From positions 1,612,001 through 1,676,000 of the forward strand of contig NZ_CP092427.2 in NCBI RefSeq assembly GCF_022374875.2: a stretch of DNA of 64,000 nucleotides. Reading direction: 5' to 3'. The position numbers were made by a program, and so were the translations under genes. The DNA comes from Mycolicibacterium rufum (GTDB lineage Bacteria; Actinomycetota; Actinomycetes; Mycobacteriales; Mycobacteriaceae). Position 1 is the stretch's first letter; each line of letters starts with the position of its first letter. Below, one piece after another: positions 43,154-52,262 of the stretch. The notes below the pieces were generated by a model. That model saw nothing but the letters and a program-made list of their open reading frames with translations. It made no database searches and had not been told where the DNA came from.

Positions 43154-44014
43154 ATGCATCTGACCGTCGGCTACCTGGCCACCCCGACCGGCGACGACGG
43201 CGTCGCGCTGGCCAGCGCGCTCGCCCGCACCTTCGACGCGACCGTCGACGTGCTGCTGGTGGTGCGCGAGGAACTGCCCGACGGTCACCCCGGCCGCGCC
43301 GAATACCAACGCCTGCTCGTCGAGCGCGGCGAGCAGTGGGTGGCCGGCGCCGTGGCCACCCTGGCGCGCGACGGGGTGCGTGCCGGATCGTCGGTGACCG
43401 TCGGAGAGTCGTTCGCGCAGACGCTGATCGGGTTCGCCGAGGAGAAGTCGTCGGACCTCATCGTGGTCGGTGGGGCGCGGGACGGCTTCTTCGGCCGGCA
43501 CACCATCGGTCCGGTCACGGGGGCCCTGCTGCACTCCTCGCCGATCCCGGTGGCCCTGGCTCCGCGCGGCTACGCCGAGGATCCGGACGAGACGTTCGCC
43601 GCGGTGACCGCCGCGGTGCCCACCAAGGCGGGCGACGACAATCCGCTGCCGTTCGCGATCACGCTGGCCAGCGCGGCCGGCCTGGGGATCCGGATGCTGT
43701 CGCTGGTATCGGCGGAGAACCTCGCCGAGGCCGGCAGCGCGCGGGAGGTGCGGCAGCTGCAGGTGACCGCGGCCGAGGAGAATCTCGTGCTCGCGGCGCG
43801 CGCGCTGCCGGACTCCCCGGAGATCGAGTCGCTGGTGGCCGACGGCATGACGCTGGAGTCGGCGCTGAAGAAACTCAACTGGGACGACGGCGACCTGCTC
43901 GTCGTGGGTTCATCGCGGTTCGCCGCGCCGCGCCGCATCTTCCTGGGGTCGACGGCCGCCCGCATCCTCGCCGGCGTCGACGTGCCGGTGATCGTGGTTC
44001 CCCGCGACGATTAG
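43154..44014 (+). CDS. Universal stress protein, tandem UspA domains
   Basis: A 286-residue protein with two Usp domains. The first (1-about 135) contains DLIVVGGARDGFFGRHTIGPVTGALLHSS, and the second ends in DLLVVGSSRFAAPRRIFLGSTAARILAGVDVPVIVVPR. Both carry the Gly-x2-Gly-x9-Gly-(Ser/Thr)-type ATP-binding segment, though the first is atypical. Usp proteins bind ATP or cAMP and often adjust transporter or metabolic activity. The close spacing to the permease suggests a transporter-associated role, as seen for other APC-Usp pairs. Confidence 0.87.
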   Translation: MHLTVGYLATPTGDDGVALASALARTFDATVDVLLVVREELPDGHPGRAEYQRLLVERGEQWVAGAVATLARDGVRAGSSVTVGESFAQTLIGFAEEKSSDLIVVGGARDGFFGRHTIGPVTGALLHSSPIPVALAPRGYAEDPDETFAAVTAAVPTKAGDDNPLPFAITLASAAGLGIRMLSLVSAENLAEAGSAREVRQLQVTAAEENLVLAARALPDSPEIESLVADGMTLESALKKLNWDDGDLLVVGSSRFAAPRRIFLGSTAARILAGVDVPVIVVPRDD

Positions 44015-44278
44015 GGCGTGCGGACGCGCACGAACGGTACGTGAACAAGCAAACACTCAGAGGCTTTCGTTTTCTTTGCCGATAGCGGCGTCGGCCACGT
44101 TCTGCTGTTGTCACGCCATTAACCGACGTCGCATTGATTGTGCTGTAGAAACGCCATGGCTTCCGGGGCGAATTCTGGCATCGAGGAAACTCCTCGAGAT
44201 TTTCCGCCCCGGAGGGCAGCAAACATGCCTACCATCCCCCGGACGGACCAATGTGGGTCGTCACCGGGGGGTGGGGTC

Positions 44279-47044
44279 ATGGGGTGTGAGAAATTCGTGG
44301 GTCGCGTCGGCGCGTTGGCCGTGGCACTGGGCATCGGGACCGCGCTGGCGCCGCCGGTCTGGGCGGAGACGCCGGACACGTCCGCCGCGGGCTCAGCCGA
44401 ACACCCCTCGACCGATGCGGATACGCCGGCGAAATCGGATCGTCCTGCTGACAGCGCAGAGCCGGACGCCGACAACGACTCCGGCACGGAGGCGGAACCG
44501 GCGGCCGAGACCGAACCCGACGCCGAGTCCGACGATGACAGTGCGCGTCCGTCGTCGCGGAAGCGAGCGAAACGATCGCCGAAGGACAGCGCCGAGCGGC
44601 GGCTGGACAGGGCGGAGCGGCGGCTGAACAAGGCGGCCACGCGTGACACGGAACCCGCCGTCAGCACTGTCGATGACGCGCCGCCGGTGAAAATCGCCTT
44701 CCGACAACCGCGAACGTCGCAAAGACCCGCGCAACCCGAGCCTCTCGAGCGTGGCCGTGTCGCACCCTGGGCCCCTGCCGCTCGCATCGAGTCCGCAGCA
44801 CCGACAACGTCGGTGACGATCACCGCTGCAGCAGCGCCACGCACAGCGCCATCGACTCCCCCGGTCACCCCGCCGGGCGACTCGCCGCTGCTGCTCGGCC
44901 TCCTCGCGTTCAGCCGACGCGAGCTCCAGCGCACCTACTTCAACCGCACTCCGCGGGCGGTGGCCGACGTCGCCACCACCTCAGAACAGGTGCCGGCGCG
45001 AATTCCCGTGCTGGCCAACGACACGGACCGAGACGGTGACGTGCTCGCCGTGGCCACGTTCACCCAACCCAGACACGGTACGGTCACCGTCAACCCCGAC
45101 CGCACCCTCACCTACACCCCCGACGACGGGTTCACCGGGGTCGACACCTTCACCTACACCGCCACCGACCAGTCGAGCACCCCGCACTACCACGGCCTCC
45201 TGGGACGGCTGCTCAACATCGGCCATACCTCCAAGGCCACCGTGACCGTGACTGTGCAGGACGTCAACCGACCGCCCGTCGCCAATCCGGGCTCCGTGCA
45301 GAATGTCAGCGAGAACAGCACCACCACAGCAACTCTGGCCAATCTCGTCAGCGATCCGGACGGCGACACCCTGACCCTCGAGGTCGTCACGCAACCCGCG
45401 CTCGGTACGGTCACCTTCATCACGGCCACCGGCTTCCGCTACGTCGCTCCGGCCGACATCGGCACGGCCACCTCGACGACCTTCACCTACCGCGCGTTCG
45501 ACGGCTCCGCCTACAGCAACACGGCAACGGTCACCATCGCCTTCGTCACGCCCAACAAAGCGCCGATGGCCACCGACGACACCGCATCGGTCGATGAGGA
45601 CGGCGCAATCGCAATGTCGGTACTGGGCAACGACTCCGACCCGGACGGCGATGCGCTGACCGTCACCGCCGTCGGCACCGCCGCCCATGGCAGTGTGTCG
45701 CTGGGCGCCGGCGGCGTCGTCACTTACACCCCCGAAGCAAACTACTTCGGCGAGGACTCGTTCACCTACACCGTCAGCGACGGTGCGCTGAACGTCACCG
45801 CCACGGTGACCGTCACGGTCGACCCCGTCGAGGACGCACCGGTCATCCAATCGGTCCAGTCGCGTGCCGTCGACAGCTACACCTGGATCGTCACGGTCAC
45901 GGCCTTCGATCTCGACGGGACGACTCCGGACGTCACGCTGACCGCGGACGACCCGACACGCGTGACCATCACTCCGATCGCCGCGGGACTGCGCAGCTTT
46001 GCCCGGGCGTTCGCGATCACCGAATCCGCGCCCACCAGTGTGGATTTCGAAGTCGTCATCACCGACACCGCGTGGGCGCTGGCGCATCCCGGCGCACTGG
46101 TCGGCGTCACTGCAGGAGCCGACGATGGAACCTCTGCCGCGGCCCTCAGCGATGTGACCGTCGGCGCGGTGATCAACGTCGTGGGTGTCGGCAACAATGG
46201 CCGCGGACAACTCGATCTGCCCGCGCCGCCGGCGGGGGTCTACTACACCACGATCGCCACCGACGCCCACACGGTCGCCCTGCGCTCCGACGGCACCGTC
46301 GTCGCAGTCGGCGGCCCGAACGAGAACGGGGAGCTCGACATCCCGCCGCTGCCCGACGGCGTCACGTACACCGACGTCGCGGTCGGCGTGGGATACACCG
46401 TGCTCCTGCGGTCCGATGGCTCTGTGGTGTCTTTCGGCAACAATGACTTCGGGCAGAACGACATCCCTCCCCTCCCCGACGGCCTGACCTACACCCACAT
46501 CGGCGCCAACAGCGAGTACACGGTCCTGGTGCGCTCGGACGGCGAGGTACTTCGGGTGGGCGACCTCGACAACCTCGCCTCGTTCGACTTCCCGGCGTTA
46601 CCCACAGGGGTCAGCTATACCGACGTCGCCGTCGGCCAGTACGGAGTGCTGCTGTTGCGGTCCGACGGAAAAGTAGTCGGGGCGGACGACAACACCTTCT
46701 TCTACGATCCGATCCCCGATCCTCCTGCCGGAGTCGAGTACACGGCCATCGCCGCCGGGCTGGCGCATGCGGTGCTGGTGCGGTCGGACGGCAAGGCGAT
46801 CGGACTGGGCTACAACTACTTCGGTCAGGCCACTCCGCCACCGCTGCCCGCCGGCGTGACGTACACCGGGGTGGCCGCGGGGGGCTACTACTCGGTGCTG
46901 CTGCGCTCCGACGGAACAGCCGTCGCCTTCGGCCTGGATGCCCCGGACATCCCGGACCTGCCTGCCGGCGCGCGCTACGTCGACGTCTTCTCCGGCGGTG
47001 CGGCCACGTTCCTGCTGACGTCCACGAACGTGCAGTCAGCGTAG
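44279..47044 (+). CDS. Large secreted protein with cadherin-like and RCC1-like repeats
   Basis: A 921-residue exported protein. The signal peptide is GRVGALAVALGIGTALAPPVWA with likely cleavage after Ala29. An acidic, Pro/Ala/Asp-rich low-complexity linker follows (about 30-150). Then come three Ig/cadherin-like VCBS-type modules (IPVLANDTDRDGDVLAVATF, LVSDPDGDTLTLEV, VLGNDSDPDGDALTV). The C-terminus has about seven 38-42-residue RCC1-like repeats with the theme LRSDGTVVAVG...PPLPDGVTYTDVAVG. The ATG at 44279 follows a GGGGGG-TGGGG purine run and gives a mycobacterial-type signal peptide. No enzyme motif or anchor is visible. An adhesive or binding role is inferred. Confidence 0.82.
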   Translation: MGCEKFVGRVGALAVALGIGTALAPPVWAETPDTSAAGSAEHPSTDADTPAKSDRPADSAEPDADNDSGTEAEPAAETEPDAESDDDSARPSSRKRAKRSPKDSAERRLDRAERRLNKAATRDTEPAVSTVDDAPPVKIAFRQPRTSQRPAQPEPLERGRVAPWAPAARIESAAPTTSVTITAAAAPRTAPSTPPVTPPGDSPLLLGLLAFSRRELQRTYFNRTPRAVADVATTSEQVPARIPVLANDTDRDGDVLAVATFTQPRHGTVTVNPDRTLTYTPDDGFTGVDTFTYTATDQSSTPHYHGLLGRLLNIGHTSKATVTVTVQDVNRPPVANPGSVQNVSENSTTTATLANLVSDPDGDTLTLEVVTQPALGTVTFITATGFRYVAPADIGTATSTTFTYRAFDGSAYSNTATVTIAFVTPNKAPMATDDTASVDEDGAIAMSVLGNDSDPDGDALTVTAVGTAAHGSVSLGAGGVVTYTPEANYFGEDSFTYTVSDGALNVTATVTVTVDPVEDAPVIQSVQSRAVDSYTWIVTVTAFDLDGTTPDVTLTADDPTRVTITPIAAGLRSFARAFAITESAPTSVDFEVVITDTAWALAHPGALVGVTAGADDGTSAAALSDVTVGAVINVVGVGNNGRGQLDLPAPPAGVYYTTIATDAHTVALRSDGTVVAVGGPNENGELDIPPLPDGVTYTDVAVGVGYTVLLRSDGSVVSFGNNDFGQNDIPPLPDGLTYTHIGANSEYTVLVRSDGEVLRVGDLDNLASFDFPALPTGVSYTDVAVGQYGVLLLRSDGKVVGADDNTFFYDPIPDPPAGVEYTAIAAGLAHAVLVRSDGKAIGLGYNYFGQATPPPLPAGVTYTGVAAGGYYSVLLRSDGTAVAFGLDAPDIPDLPAGARYVDVFSGGAATFLLTSTNVQSA

Positions 47045-47088
47045 CGTCGACGGTCGCGCCGCTATCGTGAGTGCACGCTCGCGGCGAC

Positions 47089-48585
47089 CTAGCGCTTCGT
47101 GAAAATCGTTCGGTGCCATGCCTTGTCGACCACGCCGGTGATGTCGCTCATCACGTGCTTGATCGACAGGTACTCCTCGAGCGAGTACTGGCTCATGTCC
47201 TTGCCGAAGCCCGACGCGCCGAACCCGCCGTGCGGCATCTCCGAGATGATCGGGATGTGGTCGTTGATCCACACGCAGCCGGCGTGGATCTCCCGCGACG
47301 CTCGCTGCGCGCGGTAGACGTCACGCGTCCACGCCGAAGCCGCCAACCCGTAGGCGGTGTCGTTGGCCTGCCGGATGGCGTCGTCGTCATCGGTGAACGA
47401 GCGCACCGTCAGCACCGGGCCGAAGATCTCGTCGCGGTACACCTCCGACGTCTCGGCGACGTCGGCGATCAGCGTGGGCCGGTAGAACGATCCGGGGCCG
47501 TCCGGCGCCACGCCGCCGGTGACGATGCGTCCGCCCTCGCCGGGCGCGCGCGCCACCATGTCGGCCACCTTCGCCCGGTGCGCGAGCGTGATCAGCGGCC
47601 CGAGGTCGGTGTCGGGGTCGTGCGGATCGCCGACGACGATCGAGCTCATCACGTCGGCGACCCCGGCGACGAAGTCGTCGTACACGTCGCGGGCGACGAT
47701 CGCGCGAGTGGCCGCGGTGCAGTCCTGTCCGGTGTTGATCAGCGCGCCCGCGACCGCACCCTGGATGGCCGCGTCCAGGTCGGCGTCGTCGAACACCACG
47801 AACGGCGCCTTGCCCCCGAGCTCGAGTTGGGTGCGATGTCCGTGTACCGCGGCGGCGGCCATCACCTTGCGGCCGACGGCCGTGGACCCGGTGAACGTCA
47901 CCATGTCGACGTCGGCATGGCCCGCCAGCGCGGTGCCCACGTCGGCGCCCGCGCCGGTCAGCACGTTGAGCACGCCGGGCGGCAATCCGGCCTCCCCGGC
48001 CAGCCGCGCCAGCGTCAGCGTGGTCAGCGGCGTGATCTCGGCGGGCTTGATCACGACGCTGCAGCCGGCGGCCAGCGCGGGCAGCACCTTCCACACCGCC
48101 ATCTGCAGCGGGTAGTTCCACGGGGTGATCGTGGCGACCACCCCGACGGCCTCGCGGCGGATCGAGGACGTGTGGTCCCCGGAGTACTCCCCGGACGCCT
48201 TGCCCTCGAGGTGGCGGGCGGCGCCGGCGAAGAAGTCGATGTTGTCGACGCTGCCGGGCACGTCGAACTCGGTGGCCAGCCGCACCGGCTTACCTGTCTG
48301 GCTGACCTCCTCGGCCACCAGCGTGTCGGTGGCCTCCCCGGCGAGCGTGGCCAGCTTGGCGAGCACCGCCGAGCGTTCGGCCGGCGTGGCGCCGGCCCAA
48401 TCGGTGAGCGCCGTACGGGCCGAAGCGACGGCGCGGTCGACGTCGCCGGGCGTTGCCAGCGCCATCTCGGCGACCGGCTGCCCGGTCGCCGGGTTGATCA
48501 CGGTGTGCGCAGCGCCGACGGTCCGCACCGGGGCGCCGTCGATCCAGCTGCCGGCCAGATCCGTCGAGGACGAAACCACAGTCAT
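47089..48585 (-). CDS. Aldehyde dehydrogenase, gamma-aminobutyraldehyde/betaine-aldehyde type
   Basis: A 498-residue NAD(P)-dependent ALDH. The fold shows TPWNYPLQMAVWKVLPALAAGCSVVIKP, FTGSTAVGRKV, the catalytic Glu in LELGGKAPFVVFDDAD, and the catalytic Cys in INTGQDCTAATR. SEMPHGGFGASGFGKDMSQYSLEEYLSIKHV is a C-terminus typical of gamma-aminobutyraldehyde and betaine aldehyde dehydrogenases. It is divergent from an Lrp regulator and a class III aminotransferase. Together they could turn putrescine or a similar amine into GABA and succinate semialdehyde-type products. The exact substrate is uncertain. Confidence 0.88.
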   Translation of the reverse strand: MTVVSSSTDLAGSWIDGAPVRTVGAAHTVINPATGQPVAEMALATPGDVDRAVASARTALTDWAGATPAERSAVLAKLATLAGEATDTLVAEEVSQTGKPVRLATEFDVPGSVDNIDFFAGAARHLEGKASGEYSGDHTSSIRREAVGVVATITPWNYPLQMAVWKVLPALAAGCSVVIKPAEITPLTTLTLARLAGEAGLPPGVLNVLTGAGADVGTALAGHADVDMVTFTGSTAVGRKVMAAAAVHGHRTQLELGGKAPFVVFDDADLDAAIQGAVAGALINTGQDCTAATRAIVARDVYDDFVAGVADVMSSIVVGDPHDPDTDLGPLITLAHRAKVADMVARAPGEGGRIVTGGVAPDGPGSFYRPTLIADVAETSEVYRDEIFGPVLTVRSFTDDDDAIRQANDTAYGLAASAWTRDVYRAQRASREIHAGCVWINDHIPIISEMPHGGFGASGFGKDMSQYSLEEYLSIKHVMSDITGVVDKAWHRTIFTKR

Positions 48586-48708
48586 GGCGACACGGTATCG
48601 TCTCGGACACCGGAAACGCTACGCATTACCGCATCGACAGCGACCCGCGACGATTGATTTCGGTGCCATGGTTGCTTGAAACGACGGATTCCGTGCACAA
48701 TCTCTGAC

Positions 48709-49230
48709 ATGGTCAACCCGGGCGTTCCGCACGCCGTCGGCCCCGTCTCGTTCCGCGTCAACCAGTCGCGACCCGGTGCCGCCTTCCAGCTCGACGAGCT
48801 CTCCAAGGCGATCATCGAGAAGTTGCAGCAGGACGGACGCCGTTCCTACGCAGGCATCGGCAAGGCCGTCGGCCTGTCCGAGGCCGCGGTGCGCCAGCGC
48901 GTGCAGCGCATGGTCGATGCGGGCGTGATGCAGATCGTCGCGGTCACCGACCCCATGCAGCTCGGATTCGCCCGGCAGGCCATGATCGGCGTCCGCTGCA
49001 CCGGCGACACCACGAAGATCGCCGAGAAGCTCGCCGCCCTGGAGTCCGTCGACTACGTGGTGCTGACCGCGGGTTCGTTCGACGCCATCGTCGAGGTGGT
49101 GTGCGAGGACGACGACCACCTCCTCCAACTTCTCAACACCCAGATCCGCGCGTTACCGGGAGTGATATCCACAGAGACCCTTGTTTACCTGAAACTCGTT
49201 AAGCAGCAATACAATTGGGGCACACGATGA
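48709..49230 (+). CDS. Lrp/AsnC family transcriptional regulator
   Basis: A 173-residue regulator. The winged HTH is LDELSKAIIEKLQQDGRRSYAGIGKAVGLSEAAVRQRVQRMVDAGVMQI, and the C-terminal RAM domain contains VVLTAGSFDAIVEVVCEDDDHLLQLLN. Lrp proteins sense amino acids or amines and often control adjacent catabolic genes. The stop overlaps the aminotransferase ATG (ATGA), so the two are co-translated. It is divergent from the aldehyde dehydrogenase across 123 bases, and autoregulation with control of both sides is likely. Confidence 0.9.
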   Translation: MVNPGVPHAVGPVSFRVNQSRPGAAFQLDELSKAIIEKLQQDGRRSYAGIGKAVGLSEAAVRQRVQRMVDAGVMQIVAVTDPMQLGFARQAMIGVRCTGDTTKIAEKLAALESVDYVVLTAGSFDAIVEVVCEDDDHLLQLLNTQIRALPGVISTETLVYLKLVKQQYNWGTR

Positions 49231-50615
49231 CAATCATCTCCGAAACCGAACAACCGACGACAAGCAACCTCGCCGCGACGGCCAAGCGCCATCTGTGGGG
49301 GCACTTCGCCCGCCACGGCGCGGACATCACCCCGCCGATGATCATCCGCGGCGAGGGCGTCCACATCTACGACGACCAGGGCAAGCAGTACATCGACGGG
49401 CTCTCGGGCCTGTTCGTGGTGCAGGTCGGCCACGGCCGCAAAGAACTCGCCGAGGCAGCGGCCAAGCAGGCCGAGCAGCTGGCGTTCTTCCCCCTGTGGT
49501 CCTACGCGACGCCGAGCGCGGTCGAACTGGCCGAGCGCCTGGCCGGCTATGCGCCCGGTGACCTGAACCGCGTCTTCTTCACCACCGGCGGCGGCGAGGC
49601 CGTCGAGAGCGCGTGGAAGCTGGCCAAGCAGTACTACAAGCTGACCGGCAGGCCCGGCAAGTACAAGGTGATCTCGCGGTCCATCGCCTATCACGGCACG
49701 CCGCAGGGCGCTCTCGCGATCACGGGCATCCCGGGGTTCAAAGCACCGTTCGACCCGCCGACCCCCGGCGGTTTCCGCGTACCGAACACCAACATCTACC
49801 GTGCGCCGGAGCACTTCAGCACGGACCCGAAGGCGTGGGGACGTTACTGCGCCGACCGCATCGCCGAGGCCATCGAGTTCGAGGGTCCTGACACGGTGGC
49901 CGCGGTGTTCCTCGAGCCGGTGCAGAACGCCGGCGGCTGCTTCCCGCCGCCGCCCGGATACTTCGAGCGGGTCCGCGAGATCTGCGACGAGTACGACGTG
50001 CTGCTGGTCTCCGACGAGGTGATCTGCGCGTACGGCCGCATCGGATCGATGTTCGCCTGCAACGACTTCAACTACGTGCCGGACATCATCACCTGCGCGA
50101 AGGGCCTGACCTCGGGCTACTCCCCGATCGGCGCGATGATCGCCAGCGACCGGCTGTTCGAACCGTTCAACGACGGGCACACGGTGTTCGGGCACGGCTA
50201 CACCTTCGGCGGGCACCCGGTGTCGTCGGCGGTCGCGTTGGCCAACCTCGACATCTTCGAGCGCGAGGGCATCAACGCCCACGTCAAGGAGATGGCGCCG
50301 GCCTTCCGCGCGACGCTCGAGAAGCTCTACGACCTGCCGATCGTCGGCGACGTCCGCGGTGAGGGCTTCTTCTACGGCATCGAGCTGGTCAAGGACAAGA
50401 GCACGAAAGAGACGTTCAACGACGAGGAGTCCGAGCGGCTGCTGCGCGGCTTCCTGACTCCCGCGCTGTGGGAGGCCGGCCTGTACTGCCGCGCCGACGA
50501 CCGTGGCGACCCAGTCGTGCAGCTGGCTCCCCCGCTGATCAGCGGGCAGAAGGAGTTCGACGCGATCTACGACGTGCTGAGCAACGTGCTCGGCGAGGCC
50601 AGCCGCCGCATGTAG
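49227..50615 (+). CDS. Class III omega-aminotransferase (amine:pyruvate type)
   Basis: A 462-residue PLP enzyme. Features are FFTTGGGEAVESAWKLAKQYY, the YHGTPQGAL segment, the cofactor-stacking Asp region LLVSDEVICAYGRIG, the PLP lysine in DIITCAKGLTSGYSPIGA, and TVFGHGYTFGGHPVSSAVALAN. These traits fit SpuC-like putrescine/amine:pyruvate or beta-alanine:pyruvate aminotransferases. The ATG at 49227 overlaps the Lrp stop; the TTG four codons upstream is less likely. M. tuberculosis has an aminotransferase, Rv3329, at the comparable position. Confidence 0.88.
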   Translation: MTIISETEQPTTSNLAATAKRHLWGHFARHGADITPPMIIRGEGVHIYDDQGKQYIDGLSGLFVVQVGHGRKELAEAAAKQAEQLAFFPLWSYATPSAVELAERLAGYAPGDLNRVFFTTGGGEAVESAWKLAKQYYKLTGRPGKYKVISRSIAYHGTPQGALAITGIPGFKAPFDPPTPGGFRVPNTNIYRAPEHFSTDPKAWGRYCADRIAEAIEFEGPDTVAAVFLEPVQNAGGCFPPPPGYFERVREICDEYDVLLVSDEVICAYGRIGSMFACNDFNYVPDIITCAKGLTSGYSPIGAMIASDRLFEPFNDGHTVFGHGYTFGGHPVSSAVALANLDIFEREGINAHVKEMAPAFRATLEKLYDLPIVGDVRGEGFFYGIELVKDKSTKETFNDEESERLLRGFLTPALWEAGLYCRADDRGDPVVQLAPPLISGQKEFDAIYDVLSNVLGEASRRM

Positions 50616-50624
50616 CGTCCCCCT

Positions 50625-50689
50625 CTCGCCGAAACTGCGTTCTGCGGCCACCTTCGCGAAAGCGAGGCGTGGAGCCCAGTTTCGGCGAG
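50625..50689. repeat. 65-bp palindromic element with 13-bp perfect arms
   Basis: CTCGCCGAAACTG (50625-50637) and CAGTTTCGGCGAG (50677-50689) are exact reverse complements around a 39-base centre. The element begins 9 bases after the aminotransferase stop and ends 11 bases before the next start. It could form a long hairpin terminator, or be a REP/MITE-like dispersed element. Its copy number in the genome cannot be judged from this window. Confidence 0.75.
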
Positions 50690-50700
50690 ACTGGGCGGTG

Positions 50701-51699
50701 ATGAAACCGCCGATCGATCCCGTGCGCTGGCAGGCGCCGCCGGTGCGGCCCCTGCCCGACTTCCCGACCGCCGATCTCACGCTGATCCCGATACCGGGCG
50801 GCGAGCCCGAAGACGTCGTCACCGACGGCGACGGCCGGTTGTGGGTCGGCGCCCTGGACGGCGGAATCGTCCGGCTCCAACCGGACGGCACCGGGCCAGT
50901 GGTGCTCGCCAACACCGGAGGTCGCCCGCTCGGGCTGGGCTTCGCGCGCGACGGTCGGCTGCTGATCTGCGACAGCCCGCGCGGGCTGCTGGCGCTGGAT
51001 CCCACGACGGGCCGCATCGACACCCTGGTCGACTCCATCGGCGGCCGGACACTGCAGTTCTGCTCCAACGTCACCGAGACCCCGGATGGGGCCGTCTATT
51101 TCACCGAGTCGACGACGCACTTCACCGTCGCGAACTATCTCGGCGCGATTCTGGAGGCCAGACCGCGGGGTGCGCTGCACCGCCTCGACCCCGACGGCAC
51201 GGTGACGACCGTCGTCGACGGCCTGTACTTCGCCAACGGCGTGACACCGACCGCAGACGGCACGGCGCTGGTGGTCGCCGAAACCCAGGGCCGGCGGCTG
51301 TCGAAGTACTGGCTGACGGGTCCGCGCTCGGGCGAGTTCACCCCGCTGATCGAGCACCTGCCCGCAATGCCGGACAACCTGTCCACCGGCGCGGACGGCC
51401 GCATCTGGTGCGCGATGGTCACGCCGGCCAACCCGATCGCCGATCGGCTGGCCGCCCGGCCGCCGCTGCTGCGCCACGCGGTGTGGCGGCTGCCCGCCCG
51501 GCTGCAGCCCAAGCCGGTCGCGGTCGTCTGGGTGGCCGCCTTCGACCCCGACACCGGCGCCGCCGTGGCCGGGATGCGCACCACCCACCCGGAGTTCAGC
51601 ATGGTCACCGGCATGGTGGAGGCCGATGGCCGGCTCTGGATGGGCAGCATCGGCGCGCCGTATCTGGGCCGGATCGACGTCGCTGCGACGGCGCTCTAG
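50701..51699 (+). CDS. SMP-30/strictosidine synthase-like beta-propeller protein
   Basis: A 332-residue six-bladed propeller protein. Blades are visible as PEDVVTDGDGRLWVGALDGGIVRL, PLGLGFARDGRLLICD and the conserved strictosidine-synthase segment LVVAETQGRRLSKYWLTGPRSGE. Bacterial members are lactonases or unknown hydrolases, and the substrate here is unknown. No signal peptide is evident. The ATG at 50701 directly follows an in-frame GTG at 50698. It lies just beyond the palindromic element. Confidence 0.85.
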   Translation: MKPPIDPVRWQAPPVRPLPDFPTADLTLIPIPGGEPEDVVTDGDGRLWVGALDGGIVRLQPDGTGPVVLANTGGRPLGLGFARDGRLLICDSPRGLLALDPTTGRIDTLVDSIGGRTLQFCSNVTETPDGAVYFTESTTHFTVANYLGAILEARPRGALHRLDPDGTVTTVVDGLYFANGVTPTADGTALVVAETQGRRLSKYWLTGPRSGEFTPLIEHLPAMPDNLSTGADGRIWCAMVTPANPIADRLAARPPLLRHAVWRLPARLQPKPVAVVWVAAFDPDTGAAVAGMRTTHPEFSMVTGMVEADGRLWMGSIGAPYLGRIDVAATAL

Positions 51700-51716
51700 C
51701 GCGTTCTCCCGATCGG

Positions 51717-51748
51717 TTCCTGCCAGCGGGCGGCCAATTCCTGCCAGC
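51717..51748. promoter_or_regulatory. Direct repeat TTCCTGCCAGC, 21-bp period, upstream of a secreted-protein gene
   Basis: TTCCTGCCAGC occurs at 51717-51727 and 51738-51748, exactly 21 bp (two helical turns) apart and 72 bases before the following start codon. Same-face spacing suggests a dimeric activator site. The regulator is unknown, and the second paralogue does not carry an obvious copy. Confidence 0.45.
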
Positions 51749-51819
51749 CGAAATGAACGCGGTGACCTGCTGGTTCAACAGGACAGATCACCACGATCAC
51801 CCAAGAAAAGAGCAGGACC

Positions 51820-52119
51820 ATGAAGAAGTTCACGATCACCACCGCCGCCGCAGCCGCCCTCACCGCCGGAGTCCTCGGACTGGCCGCGCCCGCCGTCGCC
51901 GCCCCCACCGGAGGCAACGCCGCCGACACCATCAGCGCGCTCGAAGCGCAAGGCAATCGCGTCATCGTGACCCGGCAGTCGAGCACCCCGCTCGAGCAGG
52001 CCTCGGTCGTCTCGATCCATCGCGGCCCCCTGATGCGCCAGAGCATCCCGGTCCCCAACTCGATCGGCAACGGCAGCCGCTCGGTCAGCAGCCAGACGAT
52101 CTACGTCACGATCAAGTAG
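51820..52119 (+). CDS. Small secreted protein, paralogue 1
   Basis: A 99-residue protein with a Sec signal peptide (FTITTAAAAALTAGVLGLAAPAVA, likely cleaved after AVAA). The mature 70 residues contain ADTISALEAQGNRVIV, SSTPLEQASVV and a C-terminal SVSSQTIYVTIK. There is no cysteine and no enzyme motif. The pattern of an ISALEAQG helix plus beta strands resembles families of small mycobacterial exported proteins of unknown function (with the theme LQSQGYxVxVN...PLSQC). A near-identical paralogue follows 143 bases downstream. Confidence 0.85.
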   Translation: MKKFTITTAAAAALTAGVLGLAAPAVAAPTGGNAADTISALEAQGNRVIVTRQSSTPLEQASVVSIHRGPLMRQSIPVPNSIGNGSRSVSSQTIYVTIK

Positions 52120-52131
52120 CGACGGGAATGA

Positions 52132-52151
52132 AAACCGGCCCCGGCCGGTTT
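52132..52151 (+). terminator. Intrinsic terminator-like hairpin after secreted paralogue 1
   Basis: AAACCGGCC (52132-52140) and GGCCGGTTT (52143-52151) form a perfect 9-bp inverted repeat 12 bases after the stop codon, ending in TTT. It probably separates transcription of the two paralogues. Confidence 0.65.
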
Positions 52152-52262
52152 AACCCGACGGATCGGATGAGCACACCAAATTCGTTCCGCCACATAACTT
52201 CACACAGTCAGAACCGCGCGACTCGTTCCACGGCTCCGACCCGATGTCAGGGAAGAGCATTG

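Noticed and set aside
50841..52262. Long plus-strand frame joining the strictosidine-synthase-like region to secreted paralogue 2
   Set aside because: Only the last 100 codons form a real gene with a signal peptide. The rest is a frame shadow of the propeller gene and paralogue 1.
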